From the NCBI GenBank assembly GCA_023238725.1, contig CM041554.1, positions 20,446,050-20,510,049 of the forward strand: 64,000 nt of DNA. Reading direction: 5' to 3'. The DNA is from Scortum barcoo (taxonomy: Eukaryota > Chordata > Actinopteri > Centrarchiformes > Terapontidae). Below the pieces are notes generated by a model. That model was not told the DNA's origin. It searched no databases and saw nothing but the letters and a program-made list of their open reading frames with translations. A program made the translations under genes and the position numbers. Numbering within the stretch: the stretch's first letter is position 1; each line of letters begins with the position of its first letter. This document shows positions 49,991 through 61,372 of the stretch, piece by piece.

Positions 49991-50618
49991 TCAGAGAAAG
50001 AGGTAGTAAAGCCAGTAGAGAATATTGACGAAGAGGAACGCCGTGGGAAATAAGGTGCGTGCGTGGCGATCAATGTGGTGTGGGTTCTCCACTGTGAAGA
50101 TGGACGCGGCCCTGCGTGATGCATCCTTCACCGAAGAGAGGCCGCAGCCCTGCCCTGACATCTTCTCTTTTGATCCCGCATTGTTCCTAGTGTCACTGTT
50201 CACTGGCTGCTCCGCGGGCCCCTCCGCAGTGGAGCCGACCTCCACGGACTGGTTCGGCTGGGTTGAGGAGACAATGGGGATGGAGCCGTTTCCGCTGGAC
50301 TCATTTAACTCCCTCAGAAGATCCTGATTGACAGACAGATTTTCAGAACATTTTCATTATCTACGGTTACTCTCCGATGTTTTTTATTTTTCACCTCATG
50401 CTTAAATGGGAATGTTTTCCTCACCCTATGTAAATCCTCCAGGGTCTGATGCTGCATGGTGTAGAAGTGGGCACAGGCGTACTCCAGCAGCGCGCCAAAG
50501 ATGAAGGTGAAGCAGATTCCCAGGTAAACATCAATGGCCTTGATGAAGCAGTTGGCATTGGGCAGGGAAGTGCGGGCACCCATCATCAGTGTGGTCATTG
50601 TCAGGACTGTTGTCACTC
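49991..50618 (-). CDS. gabrp: gabrp exons: M2, M3, cytoplasmic loop and M4
   Basis: Exon 50618-50425 reads GVTTVLTMTTLMMGARTSLP, the M2 pore helix, then CFIKAIDVYLGICFTFIFGA, M3. Exon 50323-49991 encodes a low-complexity loop (STAEGPAEQPVNSDTRNN) and M4 (FVNILYWLYYLFL), then TGA at 49993-49991. The loop has diverged far from the human sequence, as is normal for this family. Confidence 0.94.
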
Positions 50619-53470
50619 CTGGAGAACAGATTACAGTATTGGTAATCAGTCCAAGTGTAGAAATATTGATAATCAGTCAGCATAAGCAGCATAAGGTCCA
50701 TGAGTAAAAACACCAAGTAAACACAATATGTGTTTTAAATGAACCCATTATGAAAATCTCATTTTATAGTGTTTTTTTAGATTTAAATTTGGATGAAATA
50801 TTGCATATATATATTATGGTAATGGTTAAGTCACCAAGTGTAATTTTACTTTTTCCCTCTGTTTGGTGCCTCAAATTACATAAGGTAAAGATAAATATAT
50901 GCATTCAATATAATTTATCTGCTTTTGGGGATTTCTGTCTGACCATATAGTTGTTGAGTTACTATTCTGTAGGGTATAAGGTCAACATCCAATTACTTTA
51001 ACCTATAGTGCAATGCAGTGAGAGATCTGGTGCTGACCAATGCAGGTCCTGGCTGGAACTGAGGACTGGCTGATCCAGAAAGAGACCCAGGAGAGAACCA
51101 CCAGCAGAATGGAGGGAACATACGTCTCCAAGATGAAGAACAGCACGTTTCTGCGCAGTGCGAAATGCAGCACGAGCTTGGGGTATTGTCCTGTGTTAAC
51201 ACAAATGAGACGCAGCTTCTTAAAGACAGAAAAAGGGAGAAGAACTTGTAATGGGGATCGTGGGAGTTGGAGCATCGTACCTGTCTCATACACAGCCTCT
51301 GACACTGTTGTATAATAGCTCTCTACGCTGTACTGAGCCAGCCGCAGAGTGTCAAGACCCTTCACTGAATCGTTCCCTCTGGTCCAGTAGAAGACCACAT
51401 CCTGCAGGTTGTAGCCCCCTGACCACACACACAAACACGGATGTGATAATTAAGTCTTGATGAATCTGACGTGCTAAGGGCGGCGTCTTCTATTCAGCTT
51501 GATACTCACTACACTGACGGTGGTGATGAAAATGATGATGGTGATGATCTACACACAAGATGGACATGCCAGTGATGGAGGTCACCGTCTACTCACAGCT
51601 CTCCAGCTGCAGGGTGCACACCTGTCTGTCCATCGGGTACTTGGTCAGGTCCATGTTGCAGGCAATCGTCGCTGTGATGCTGTTGTGGATTCAAAGCAAG
51701 ATCATTAAGAAACCTTCAAAAGCCCCCCCACCCACCGCAACCGAACCCTTTTCCTCCTTTGATGTAGGACAGGGCAATAAATAATTAGTGAGCACAAAGA
51801 ACTCTCCAGGAGAAGGCGTCAGAAGAACAAAAACTCATATCAGAAGTGTCGACATCAGACGTATCTGTCTCTGACGCATGAATTATGTAGGAGCAGCTTG
51901 AGTTTCCATCTATTAGATTTGAAATTCTCACTCACAGCGGTTAAAAAATGATATCAGAGTGCCCCATTTCTGTCATGAGAAAGCTCTTTATAAGAAAACA
52001 AAAGAAAGTGGCAGATTTTTCATTGGCAATTGTTGACATGGACAACATGGATCTTCTACTGTGCAACTAAAGTATTTATACAACTTTCAGTCAGTGTCAA
52101 CTGACAGTAATGAATCTAAATGGGTTCCTCCACCCAGGACAGAAAAAGAATGCCCTGCACAATATTGCCTAATAATATCCTTTCTGTCCTCAACAAAGCC
52201 AGTCATAACTAAGTTCTGTATGAGTGTGACATGACAGATTAGATGTCAGGACAAGTTTTTACTGTGGCCACGGGGGACTCTGCCAGTCTGCACTAACACA
52301 GCCTGAACTATTTGAAGGGCATGAGAATTACTGGAAATTCAGTGGCATTCCCTTGAGTTATATGAGTGATGATACATAAGGGTTTCTTTTTTTAGAAGAA
52401 CCCAGGGCAGATTCACGGATGATTACCACGACAATCATGAACACAGCATGAAATTAAAACAACAACAAAATCAGGAGAAACATGTCTTTCCCCCCTCTCC
52501 ATTCTCTTCTCATCTTCTGACCATTTTCCATGAGGTGGTGCCTTTCCATGTCAGCAGCTTATTTTGTGACACGAGCAAGGGTATCTAATGTACCGCAGGG
52601 CGTAGAGAACGGTCCCGTTGCTGAAGATGCGTATGAGGCGGTTCTCCACCGTCACGTCATGCAGGAAGGAACGCTTGGAGTCTGGGATGAAGGTGTCGGG
52701 GATCCAGAGCAGCGACACGAGGCGCCCATCCACGCTGACGCTCTCATTTCCCGGGAACACCAGCCTGGAATCGCGCCACCGCTGGCGGAGGAAGATGGTC
52801 GCTGTGTAGTCCTGAAAAGGTGACACAAAGAAGATTAATCTTTTGTTAATTCATTAATTTCTACTCACCTCACACCCATTCATCCTCTGACACAGAAAAC
52901 AGCAGGAAGAGCAGCGCACCATATTGATTTCCGAGATGGCATCGATGCTGGCGATGTCAAGGCTCATTCCAATTTCCACAGGCCCCTCTATCAAAGACAC
53001 AGGGAGATATGGAGCTTTTATGTAGGGGGTATACACAAGCACACAAATGAAGACTGCGGAGGAGCCTCTGCACTCAGTCTCGACTGAAAAAAATGTTTAG
53101 TGAATGAAATAAAGTCTCGTCAACCTCATTCCTACCATTGAAGTTAGGTCTGAGGTAGCGGTTGTATCCTTTCATCAGCTTCTGAATTGTTGGCAGAAGC
53201 TGAGAGTCGTTCCAGTCTCCCCAGTGGTGGTTCGGAAACATGCAAATACTGACAGCAACAAAGAGAGATGAGAGACAGAAAGAGAGGAGAGGTGGGAAAT
53301 GGAGCGTAAAGGCCGGTGCAGAGAAAAAAGCTAAACAATTCCAATCAATATGAATATCAATATCAGCATGTGTTGGCACAGCTTTACATGTGTTTTGGAC
53401 CTCAGGTTAGCTCTCACCCCTGTGTGATGGTCAGGCAGAGGGTCAGCAGCACGTGCAGCTGGACGGTCAT
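49991..53470 (-). CDS. gabrp: gabrp, GABA-A receptor pi subunit
   Basis: Nine exons on the minus strand, in coding order: 53470-53418, 53248-53136, 52987-52920, 52811-52594, 51679-51597, 51418-51281, 51190-51038, 50618-50425, 50323-49991. They sum to 1353 bases, 450 residues and a stop; human GABRP has 440. All junctions keep phase and have gt and ag ends. The protein has a signal peptide (residues 1 to about 17), an extracellular ligand-binding domain with the Cys loop C158-x13-C172, M1 about 240-262, M2 about 267-290, M3 about 298-322, a Ser/Asn-rich cytoplasmic loop, and M4 about 429-449. The subunit assembles into pentameric GABA-gated chloride channels. The pi call rests on close similarity to human GABRP (from memory) in VSFWISxxSVPARTCIGVTT and DVYLGICF. 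Confidence 0.94.
51038..51418 (-). CDS. gabrp: gabrp exons: end of extracellular domain and M1
   Basis: Exons 51418-51281 and 51190-51038, separated by a 90-bp intron. They read VVFYWTRGNDSVKGLDTLRL, then YPKLVLHFALRRNVLFF, and M1 (ILETYVPSILLVVLSWVSFW). PAR before M2 is the anion-selectivity motif of GABA and glycine receptors. Confidence 0.94.
51597..53248 (-). CDS. gabrp: gabrp extracellular domain exons
   Basis: Exons 53248-53136, 52987-52920, 52811-52594 and 51679-51597. They read KLMKGYNRYLRPNF, SLDIASIDAISEINM, DYTATIFLRQRW, IPDTFIPDSKRSFLHDVTVE, LIRIFSNGTVLYALR, then the Cys loop CNMDLTKYPMDRQVC. Agonist-site and Cys-loop landmarks of the pentameric receptor family are all present, along with N-glycosylation sequons such as NES and NGT. 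Confidence 0.93.
53418..53470 (-). CDS. gabrp: gabrp first coding exon: signal peptide
   Basis: ATG at 53470-53468 opens MTVQLHVLLTLCLTITQ, a hydrophobic signal sequence. The donor GTGAGA follows with a two-base overhang that joins the exon at 53248 to give Gly. The exon lacks the charged N-terminal residue usual in signal peptides. An upstream non-coding exon is possible but was not identified. Confidence 0.85.
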
Positions 53471-54710
53471 TGTGGGCCGGCAGGGGTCAGAGGTCAAGCA
53501 GCTGAGCTCGGGGGAAGATGTGACACAGCGAAACATGAGCTCATTAAAACCGCTGCCCACAGATCATTCCTCCTGAAACATTCAAAACAGCACACCCACT
53601 CTCATTTTGCCAGAAGGTGGCAGCACCTGACTGAAACACCCCGTGCCCCCCCACCCCCCCAGACCACAAACCTCAGGGGAAATGCAAATGGAAGGTGATA
53701 ACACATCTCGCCCTTTGATGTTATAAAACAGTGCCTCCTCCAATCCCTTAAACTTGTAAAATGCAGTGGGAACTTGTATTGATCTCCACCTCCCTGTTCC
53801 ATGAATATATTAGCAGCTGCTCCATTTCACGCGCACACAGACGCACACACACTTAAGAACACAAAGGGAGATAAAGACAGCGTCTAGATAAGGCTGCGTG
53901 GATGCACCTACTTAGATGCTTGTTTTTCTCTGCGTTTCTTGTGTGCAGATGTGTTGTGCTGCGTGTCACCTGCTGATTTATGTGGCCACTACCTAATGGT
54001 TTATTAACAAAGCCTGACAACTAATCCTGTCCCCAACTCATCAAGGGTTCCCCCCTCCAATGTCTAGTTGTTAACATCGCTTTCCTCCCTTCTCCTCACG
54101 GCGTATAAATATCACTGGCAACGATAGACTTTGGCCCTGCTTCCCTCTCACTTTGATCCAAATCATACAAATCCATCATGCGTGTGTTTGTTTTTCCAGC
54201 TACACTCTGAGTAATGTTTGCCAACATCATATTCCCGTTGCCAAAAAATTTCCCTTAAATGATCAGTGTATTATTTGCACAGCACCGCCATTACAACATG
54301 AACACTTTTGATTTTCTCTTTTTAATGATCAAAATGGAAGTTAAACAGACACAATCTCATTATACCAACCCTACTACTTGTTTTTCCACATCTCATGATT
54401 AATTCAAGCCACCATATTTTCATTCATTTTCTTTCATTCATTCATTTTCTGTCGACCACTTTGTTGTTTAAGTTGATTATCTTTGCTGCTTTGTGCATGC
54501 TTGCCTTTTTTCCCCCCTCATTCCTCCTTTACTCCACCCATCACCTCTATCCTTTAAGCCTGCAATATAATAACGCATAACATTCCGCTTTCATCTATAC
54601 TGCTTTATTTTCCTCCATTTTACCTGTATCTTTACTCTGAATTGTCTGTGCATGCACATCAAGGAAATACTCATCTTTACTTATTTTTTTTATTTAAAGG
54701 TAGGTTTTCT

Positions 54711-54711
54711 T

Positions 54712-54742
<31 letters not shown>

Positions 54743-54753
54743 TTTCTTTTTTG

Positions 54754-54785
<32 letters not shown>
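54711..54785. repeat. (CTTT)n and (AC)n compound microsatellite
   Basis: CTTT units span about 54711-54750, and after a short spacer an AC tract spans 54757-54785. Confidence 0.9.
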
Positions 54786-54787
<2 letters not shown>

Positions 54788-55257
54788 TTTGTCATTCCCA
54801 GGTTTGATCTCATCATCTCTTTCTCCTACCTGTTTCAGTCTCTTGCCACCTCTGGTCACTCCTCTTCTCTCTCCTTTGTTTCCTCCTCCACTCCTCTGCC
54901 TCTCTCAGTCCCAGATGTTGTGAGTGGCTGAGATGGGTCTCCGTCTCTGGTTATTTACAATCAAATCCCAGCGTTTCTTCCATCTACCAATAAACCATGG
55001 TTGCTTCTGTTACTTGCTCCTGGTGTGCGTATGTGTGTGGACCTCTGTTGCTTGTTTTACTATTTGTGCATCTCTCTCTGCCTCTCTGCACAGCTGTATT
55101 CATCTCCCCACACAACCTCTGTGCCCCCCCCCTTGCCTCCCTCACTCCCTCTTTGTTTATGCCTCTCACTCTCTCATTTGCACTGCGTCTCTCCCCTCTT
55201 TCCTCACTGCCCCCCTACCTCCACATATACAAACGCACAAACACACTCAGATACTGT

Positions 55258-55282
55258 ACACACACACACACACACACACACA
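55258..55282. repeat. (AC)12 microsatellite
   Basis: A pure AC tract inside a pyrimidine-rich region. Confidence 0.9.
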
Positions 55283-57302
55283 TTTGCATCCACTTCAATC
55301 TGCCATATCACTCCGTTTTTTCCCCCCTCTCATTCTCCTCCCACACATCTTTTATTCTTTTGGCCCTTAATCTCCATCTACCTCCTTCTCCTCCAATTTG
55401 CACCGACACCGTACTTCCTTGTGGGCTTTTGAAGGCTCTCCTCCGCTTCATTCCTTCACACCCTCTTCCCCCTCACCTCCAACTCTGTTCCCTTGCATCA
55501 CTGTCATTGTCTGAATTAGTTTCCTCTCAGTGCCATCTCCTCCATCTCCGTCTCCATCCCCACCTCCCTAAGATACCCATGTGGCTTCCACACGAGCTGA
55601 AAGGACCATTTTCCACTACTTTTATCCATCCGTCTCCCACAAAAGCTTATTGAAATTGGTATTCTTGTCATTTCTCCCCTACTTCATTCTGGCTGTTGGA
55701 AATGTTTTATGCTCTTAATGCTGCTGTCGGTGATTATTGGAAATAACACCCAGGAACAGAATCCTGGTGTCTGTAACGCTGATGACCACACACAGCCGTC
55801 CGCCACATCCCAAGGACCAAAGCACTTTTTGCGCTTTGAGCTGCAGCGCAGGTAACGCTGTCATTAATCTCTGTTAGCCCTGCGGTATCCCATGGCTCCA
55901 TAACACAGCTTCAACCCTAATTATACAGCCCGACCTTCAAGAGCCCACTGGCCCAGTGTATGTGAGAAAGCCTTGAGGAAAAACTGCCTAATAATGCCTT
56001 ATGAGATCTCAGCACAGGCGCTCGACCCGCTGAAGTCTATTTTTTTCCCCCCAACCCGCATTTCCTAGTACTGACTACCGATGGAAGCTGGTGGCTAACA
56101 AGCTGGTATGTTGCTACCCCGGGTTACTTAGTGCATCAGTATCCCACTGTAGTCATAAGGCTCTCTTATTCTTAATTTCATGCCCTGATGGGTATACTCT
56201 TGAATAAACAGTCTTTTTACACTTAATGATAATGGTGAGGAACGCTGCGAAATGAACATCAGATAATGTGATTTGCATCTATCCAGAGAATCTCATGAAC
56301 CGGAGTACACACCGAGTCCCTGGCTGTGAAAGAGACTAATGGAGACGTCCGTGAAGCACCTGAGGGGGAGGATGTGAATGTTTGATCTGTGAGTTAGGGG
56401 GGATAATGAATAATTATAGTCAGTGCAGCGGCGTCAGAGTGGCAGACAAGTCTGTGTTAGTCAGCATCCACCTGGCAGCCCCTGCCTACCTGCCTGCACG
56501 CTAACTTCTCTTTCACATCTGCCTGTGATTGAGTGTGTTTTCCTCTTGCTGCTCAAATGCCCACAAAATCCATACCTGTCCGCTTGTCCATTTCTCTAAC
56601 TCTTTTATTAGCTTGCCCACTTTTTCATCATATCATTCATCATTTCATCATATTTCCTCAATGTTTTGCTCTGTCGCTGACTATTTATCTGCAGTTTCAT
56701 GTTCCCTATTGGCTGCTTTCCTCAATCAGTTCAACTTTAATGTCTTCACAGATGCTCTGTGTGCGAGAAGTTTGGTTGTGGCTGCCGTTAAGTCCAAATG
56801 TCCAGGCTTTAGAAACACCAAAAGCTGATGAGGCCTGACGTTGGACGACACACAAATGGCACCGCTTGGATGGTCAAAGCCCAGCAAATGGCTCTCTGAA
56901 CCAGCAGCAAGTTGCATCAGCTGCTCATGATTCCAAACTTAACCTTCCAAAGTTTTTAGAGATTAAGTTATTGCTAAAGTAAAACCTGTTACACCACAAA
57001 AACACTGACACATATTTTTAGCTGTTACTGAATATTAGTAATTGCCAGGTGCAGCTGTTTTTAATAACAAACTGAATTAACTGGCAGGGCTAACGTCAGC
57101 TTGCTAATAGTGAGAGTTAGACTGAGGAGTGATGGGAAAAAGTCAACACACCTGAGTCAACACTTGATCAAAATGTTGTTTTGACAATGAAATTTTTAGC
57201 CTTTGGTTTCAGTTTCAGTAATCTTGGTTACGGCTGGGTGGGTGATCGGCCCGAGCAGTCAGAGGTGGAGTTATCCCTGTTAGTCCCCATTAGGTGTGTG
57301 AG

Positions 57303-58536
57303 TGTTCATTGGATAAAAAAATCTACACACCCCTGTTCAAATGCCAGTTTTTTGTGATATAAAAAAATGACACCAAAATAAATAATTTCACAACTTTTTC
57401 CACCTTTAATGTGACCTATAACCTGTACAACACAACAAACTGAAACCTTTACAGGGGAAAAATAAAAACTTAAAATAACCTGGTTGCATAAATATGCACA
57501 CCCTTAAACTAATACTTTGTTGCAGCACCTTTGGCCTTTAATTACAGCACTCAGTCTTTTTGGGTAAGAGTCTATCAGCGTGGCACATCTTGATGATGGC
57601 AATATTTGACCACTCTTCTTTGCAAAACTGCTCCAAATCTGACAGATTGCGAGGGCATCTCCTATGCACAGCCCTCTTCAGATCACCCCACAGATGTTCG
57701 ATCAGATTCAGGTCTGGACTCTGGCTGGGCCATTCCAAAACCTCAATCTTATTCTGGTGAAGCCATTCTTTAGTTGATTTGGATGTGTGTACTTTGGGTC
57801 ATTGTTCAGTGCTGAAAGATGAAGTTCCTCTTCATCTTCAGTTTTCTAACAGAAGTCGGAAGGTTTTGTGCCAACTGGTATTTGGAACTGTTCATAATTC
57901 CCTCCACCCTGACTAAGGCCCCAGTTCCAGCTGAAGAAAAACAGCCCCAAAGCATGATGCTGCCACCATTATGCTTCACTGTAGGTTTGGTGTTCTTTTG
58001 GTGATGAGCAGTGTGTTGTTTTTGGAATTATGGCCAAAAAGTTCAACCTTGGTTTCATCGGACCACAACACATTTTCCCACATGCGTTTGGGAGATTTTT
58101 AAATGTCTTTTTGCAAAATGAAGCCGGGCTTGGATGTTTTCTCTTCGAGAGATAAGGCTTCTTTCTTGCCACCCTTCCCCATAGCCCAGACATATGAAGA
58201 AGACGGGAGATTGTTGTCACATGTACTACACAGCCAGTACTTGCCAGAAATTCCTGCAACTTCTTCAATGTTGCTGTCGGCCTCTTGGCAGCCTCCCTGA
58301 CCAGTTTTCTCCTCGTTTTATCATCAATTTTGGATGGACGTCCTGTTCTTGGTAATGTCACTGTTGTGCCATATTTTCTCCACTTGATGATGACTGTCTT
58401 CATTGTGTTCCATGGTATATTTAATTCCTTGGAAAATTCTTTTGTACCCTTCTCCTGACTGATATCTTTGAACAATGAGATCCCTCTGATGCTTTTGCAG
58501 TTTGTTTTTCAATTGCATTGCATTGTACAGGTTGTG
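57303..58536 (-). mobile_element. decayed Tc1-like transposon, internally deleted
   Basis: The left terminal repeat has tctacacacccctgttcaaa at 57322-57341. The transposase is read on the minus strand. On the right the outer terminal repeat is missing. The sequence jumps at about 58498 from transposase N-terminal coding sequence to cagtttgtttttcaattg...tgtacaggtt, the inverse of 57419-57444, which belongs to the inner part of the right repeat. The element therefore carries a deletion and cannot move. Confidence 0.9.
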
Positions 58537-58545
58537 TACCTGCAC
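57540..58545 (-). pseudogene. Tc1-like transposase pseudogene
   Basis: Segments recognised in order: KHQRDLIVQRYQSGEGYKRI (58480s), then in a shifted frame FSKELNIPWNTMKTVIIKWR, TLPRTGRPSKIDDKTRRKLV, TTISRLLHMSGLWGRVARKK, a further frameshift through the catalytic DE region at about 58080-58040, and near the C-terminus MEWPSQSPDLNLIEHLWGDL (57738-57679). It contains paired helix-turn-helix DNA-binding and DDE transposase parts, broken by several indels and lacking the true start. No intact reading frame remains. Confidence 0.92.
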
Positions 58546-60867
58546 CTCTATAGCTCACTTCCTCTCTCTATCATCCGTCTGTCCATCCAATCAGCGATCT
58601 ACCCACCAGTCCCATAAAACATTCACACACACCCTCATCTATCATCTTCTGTCCAGCCAAGAACACTTGATGCAGCGCTTTGGTTTCTGTTGTGTAACCC
58701 TCTTTCTCTGAAACGACACCATGTTTCAGGTCACGTTTCAGGCATCACAAAAATGGAAACGTCGCTGCCCATGCATTGGCCCTGCTGTCATGTGACAAAT
58801 GGAAATGTCACAGCAGTGCCCATGAGAGGGACAAATATAAATCTCTCCTAAATGACTGTGACGGCTGCCATGCCCAGGAGGAACACGTATGAATTAATGT
58901 GGCGTGGACTCTGAGTCAGCTGTCATGTCTCCACTCGAGTGTTGTCTCTACTTGAAGTGAATAAAGTGTTTTCTGTTGTCTTTCTTCAAATAAAATGGAC
59001 ATGAAATTGTAATCTAACATTCCTTTCAACTTGATTTCCCCAGAAGATCAAGTCACTCAGGCTCCGCTGGATTAACTTGTAGCAGAGCTCGAGGTAGTTC
59101 TTCTTTTGTGACACTTCTATATTGGTGCAGTCTCGTCTTCTACTCCTGCACTTGTCGACCCCTGACTATCAGCTGGTTTCAGTACTGTCTCCCTTCTCTC
59201 TCTGCGGAGGTTGCTTAAAGCAGATGTTCCTTTCACCCATAAATCTAACGAAGACCTGCCTCATTAACATATATTTCCACATCAATCCTCTTTTATTTTT
59301 CTTGCTGTTAAAGTTTTGGCAAAGTGTTTCATGCATATGATCACATGTGTGACATTAGCTGCCTGGTCCCTCAAGAACAGCATATTCACAAAAGAATAAT
59401 TAAAATGCTTCAAAGACAATGTTCATAGAGCATGGCACAGCATTCTGTTTGGGACTGGGAGCAGAAACCAAACCTACAGGACCACGAACCACAACTGCAT
59501 TTGGTTAAGTAAATACATAAAACTCCTTATTAAAAGTACAGACCCTCAGAGGATTAGAAACAGCGAGACAAAGTAATGGCTGGAGGGAACCTCTGCTTTG
59601 AGATAAGCTCTCTTCTAATGGATGAACATTCAAACTTATGTTGGCACTAGTTTGCACATCACTTAAAATATGATATATCACTAGAGAATATAACTGTGGT
59701 TGGTTTGGGAGCAGCACCAGCTATGTAAGATTATCTGATGAAATAAAAGTTATGTATGTTTGTTAAGTGGTGTAATTTGATGTTTTATAAAAGATTTTCC
59801 TTACAAAACTATCTGAGTTGGTATTGCTGCCAGCAGAGGTAGTGATAAAGAAAATATTAAGCTCATCTTTCTAAAAAATCATCAGCATGAACAAGCGTTT
59901 CTGAGAGAATGAATGAATGAAAGGTCAGCTGATGCTTTGTCTCTCATGCCTTGTGCACACAATGAATCAGGTACTTTATTATTCATAGCACGTGACGTGC
60001 ACTGAAGCGTGACCTGGTCTATTAAATGGCACTGAAGTTATGAGAATGAGTTTTAAAAAATGTCCCATTCTGAGGCAACTTTTTTAGCGGTCAGTGCCAC
60101 CCCACACAATCATTTTGGATTCATTAGAGGAGCAGCTGCTTCATCGCCCTCCCTTGAAGACTTTGGGATTTTGGAAATCAGTCCAGAGGGGGTGAAAAAT
60201 AGAGTAATTCAGTGAGAAATAAGTTGCTTACCCCCGCGATGTTAACATCTTATTTTCTGTCTTTAGCCGGCTGCCACTTGAAATGCTTGGGAGGTTATTA
60301 AAGTTTCACACCTAAATCGGAAAATATAACGACAACACAACAACTTTAGTTAATTTTTTTGTGGAGGGAGTGGGTTGGGGTGTGGTGGGGGGATCATAGC
60401 CAATGATGATGTATCTTCAGAAAAGGCAAACTGACATTTGGAGTTGCTGAAAAGTCAGGCATCCACCTGAGTAAGTACATCATTGAGTCTTTGATCTCAA
60501 ATGTAGCTGGTAGGGCAGAGAAAATTTGCATGATTTTAACAGACTGTTCTTCGTCTTATCTCAGTTTCAGATAATAACACCCAATTACCCATCTGCCTCC
60601 AATCGTATCTTTATCAAACTAACATTGATCCCTTTATCCTCAGGGATAAACTTGCACATTCTGTAGTAGGCAAATTTTGTGTTGACACAATAATAATAAG
60701 GATTTTACATAGTATTACACTGATTCACACTGCATTTATTTTGGAAAAGTGCATGCTCAGGGGAAGAAAAACAGTACGGTCACGTAGCTCCTGCTCTGCC
60801 CTCAGGTCCACCTGGGCTGTTATTAGAGCTGTCAGCAGCAGGGAAGACTGAAAACTCCTCTACAGCG

Positions 60868-61372
60868 GCAGAGGTGGAAAACAACTGAGCAGATGTACTC
60901 AAGTACTGGACTTAGGTACAATTTCTTTCAGAGTATTTTCATTTTTATGCTACTTAATACCAATACTTAACTACATTTTGGAACACTGTAGTTATTTCTC
61001 CACTAAATTTATTTGATAATCTTAGTTGCATTTATCATTATAATAAGAATTTCTTAATTCCCAGGAGGAAAATCACAAACTACCCAGCAGTTTATACAGT
61101 GATATATTCAAAATAAGTGGAACTTCAAATCAACCTCACATTTACAAGCTGGAATATTGAGCTGATGTAAGCATAATTGCAAAAATAATAACAATAATAA
61201 TAATAATACAATTATATAATATACTTTACTCTGAAGTTGGGTGAGTATATTTTGATGCTAATGCTTTTGAACTTGAATGCACGACTTGTATTTGTCATGG
61301 AGAATTTTTTTACACTATTGTGTGGCTATTTCTTCTGTAGTAAAAGATCTGAATACATCTCTGGCATCACTG
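60868..61372 (+). repeat. fish interspersed repeat, near-complete copy of the aagtaaaagtac family
   Basis: It opens gaggtggaaaacaactgagc, then tactcaagtactggacttag, then tttttatgctacttaatacc. It closes with gtagtaaaagatctgaatac and ctctggcatcactg. The order of motifs matches a common fish element, about 500 bp long, that I recall. Confidence 0.6.
61188..61208. repeat. (AAT)n microsatellite
   Basis: AAT units with one imperfect unit, inside the interspersed repeat at 60868. Confidence 0.85.

Larger units (their letters stand above)
53471..57302. other. non-coding region upstream of gabrp
   Basis: No exon with homology was found. The first few hundred bases presumably hold the gabrp promoter; I see no clear minus-strand TATA box. 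The region 54640-55570 is pyrimidine-rich and microsatellite-laden, producing long but meaningless open frames. The segment 55690-56480 is less repetitive and may hold regulatory sequence. Confidence 0.5.

Noticed and set aside
52530..52823. 97-codon open frame on the plus strand
   Set aside because: It is the antisense shadow of the gabrp exon 52594-52811.
54997..55653. Open frames of up to 218 codons on the plus strand
   Set aside because: They arise from pyrimidine-rich, CA-repeat sequence that lacks stops; the translations are low-complexity Ser/Leu/Pro/His with no family resemblance.
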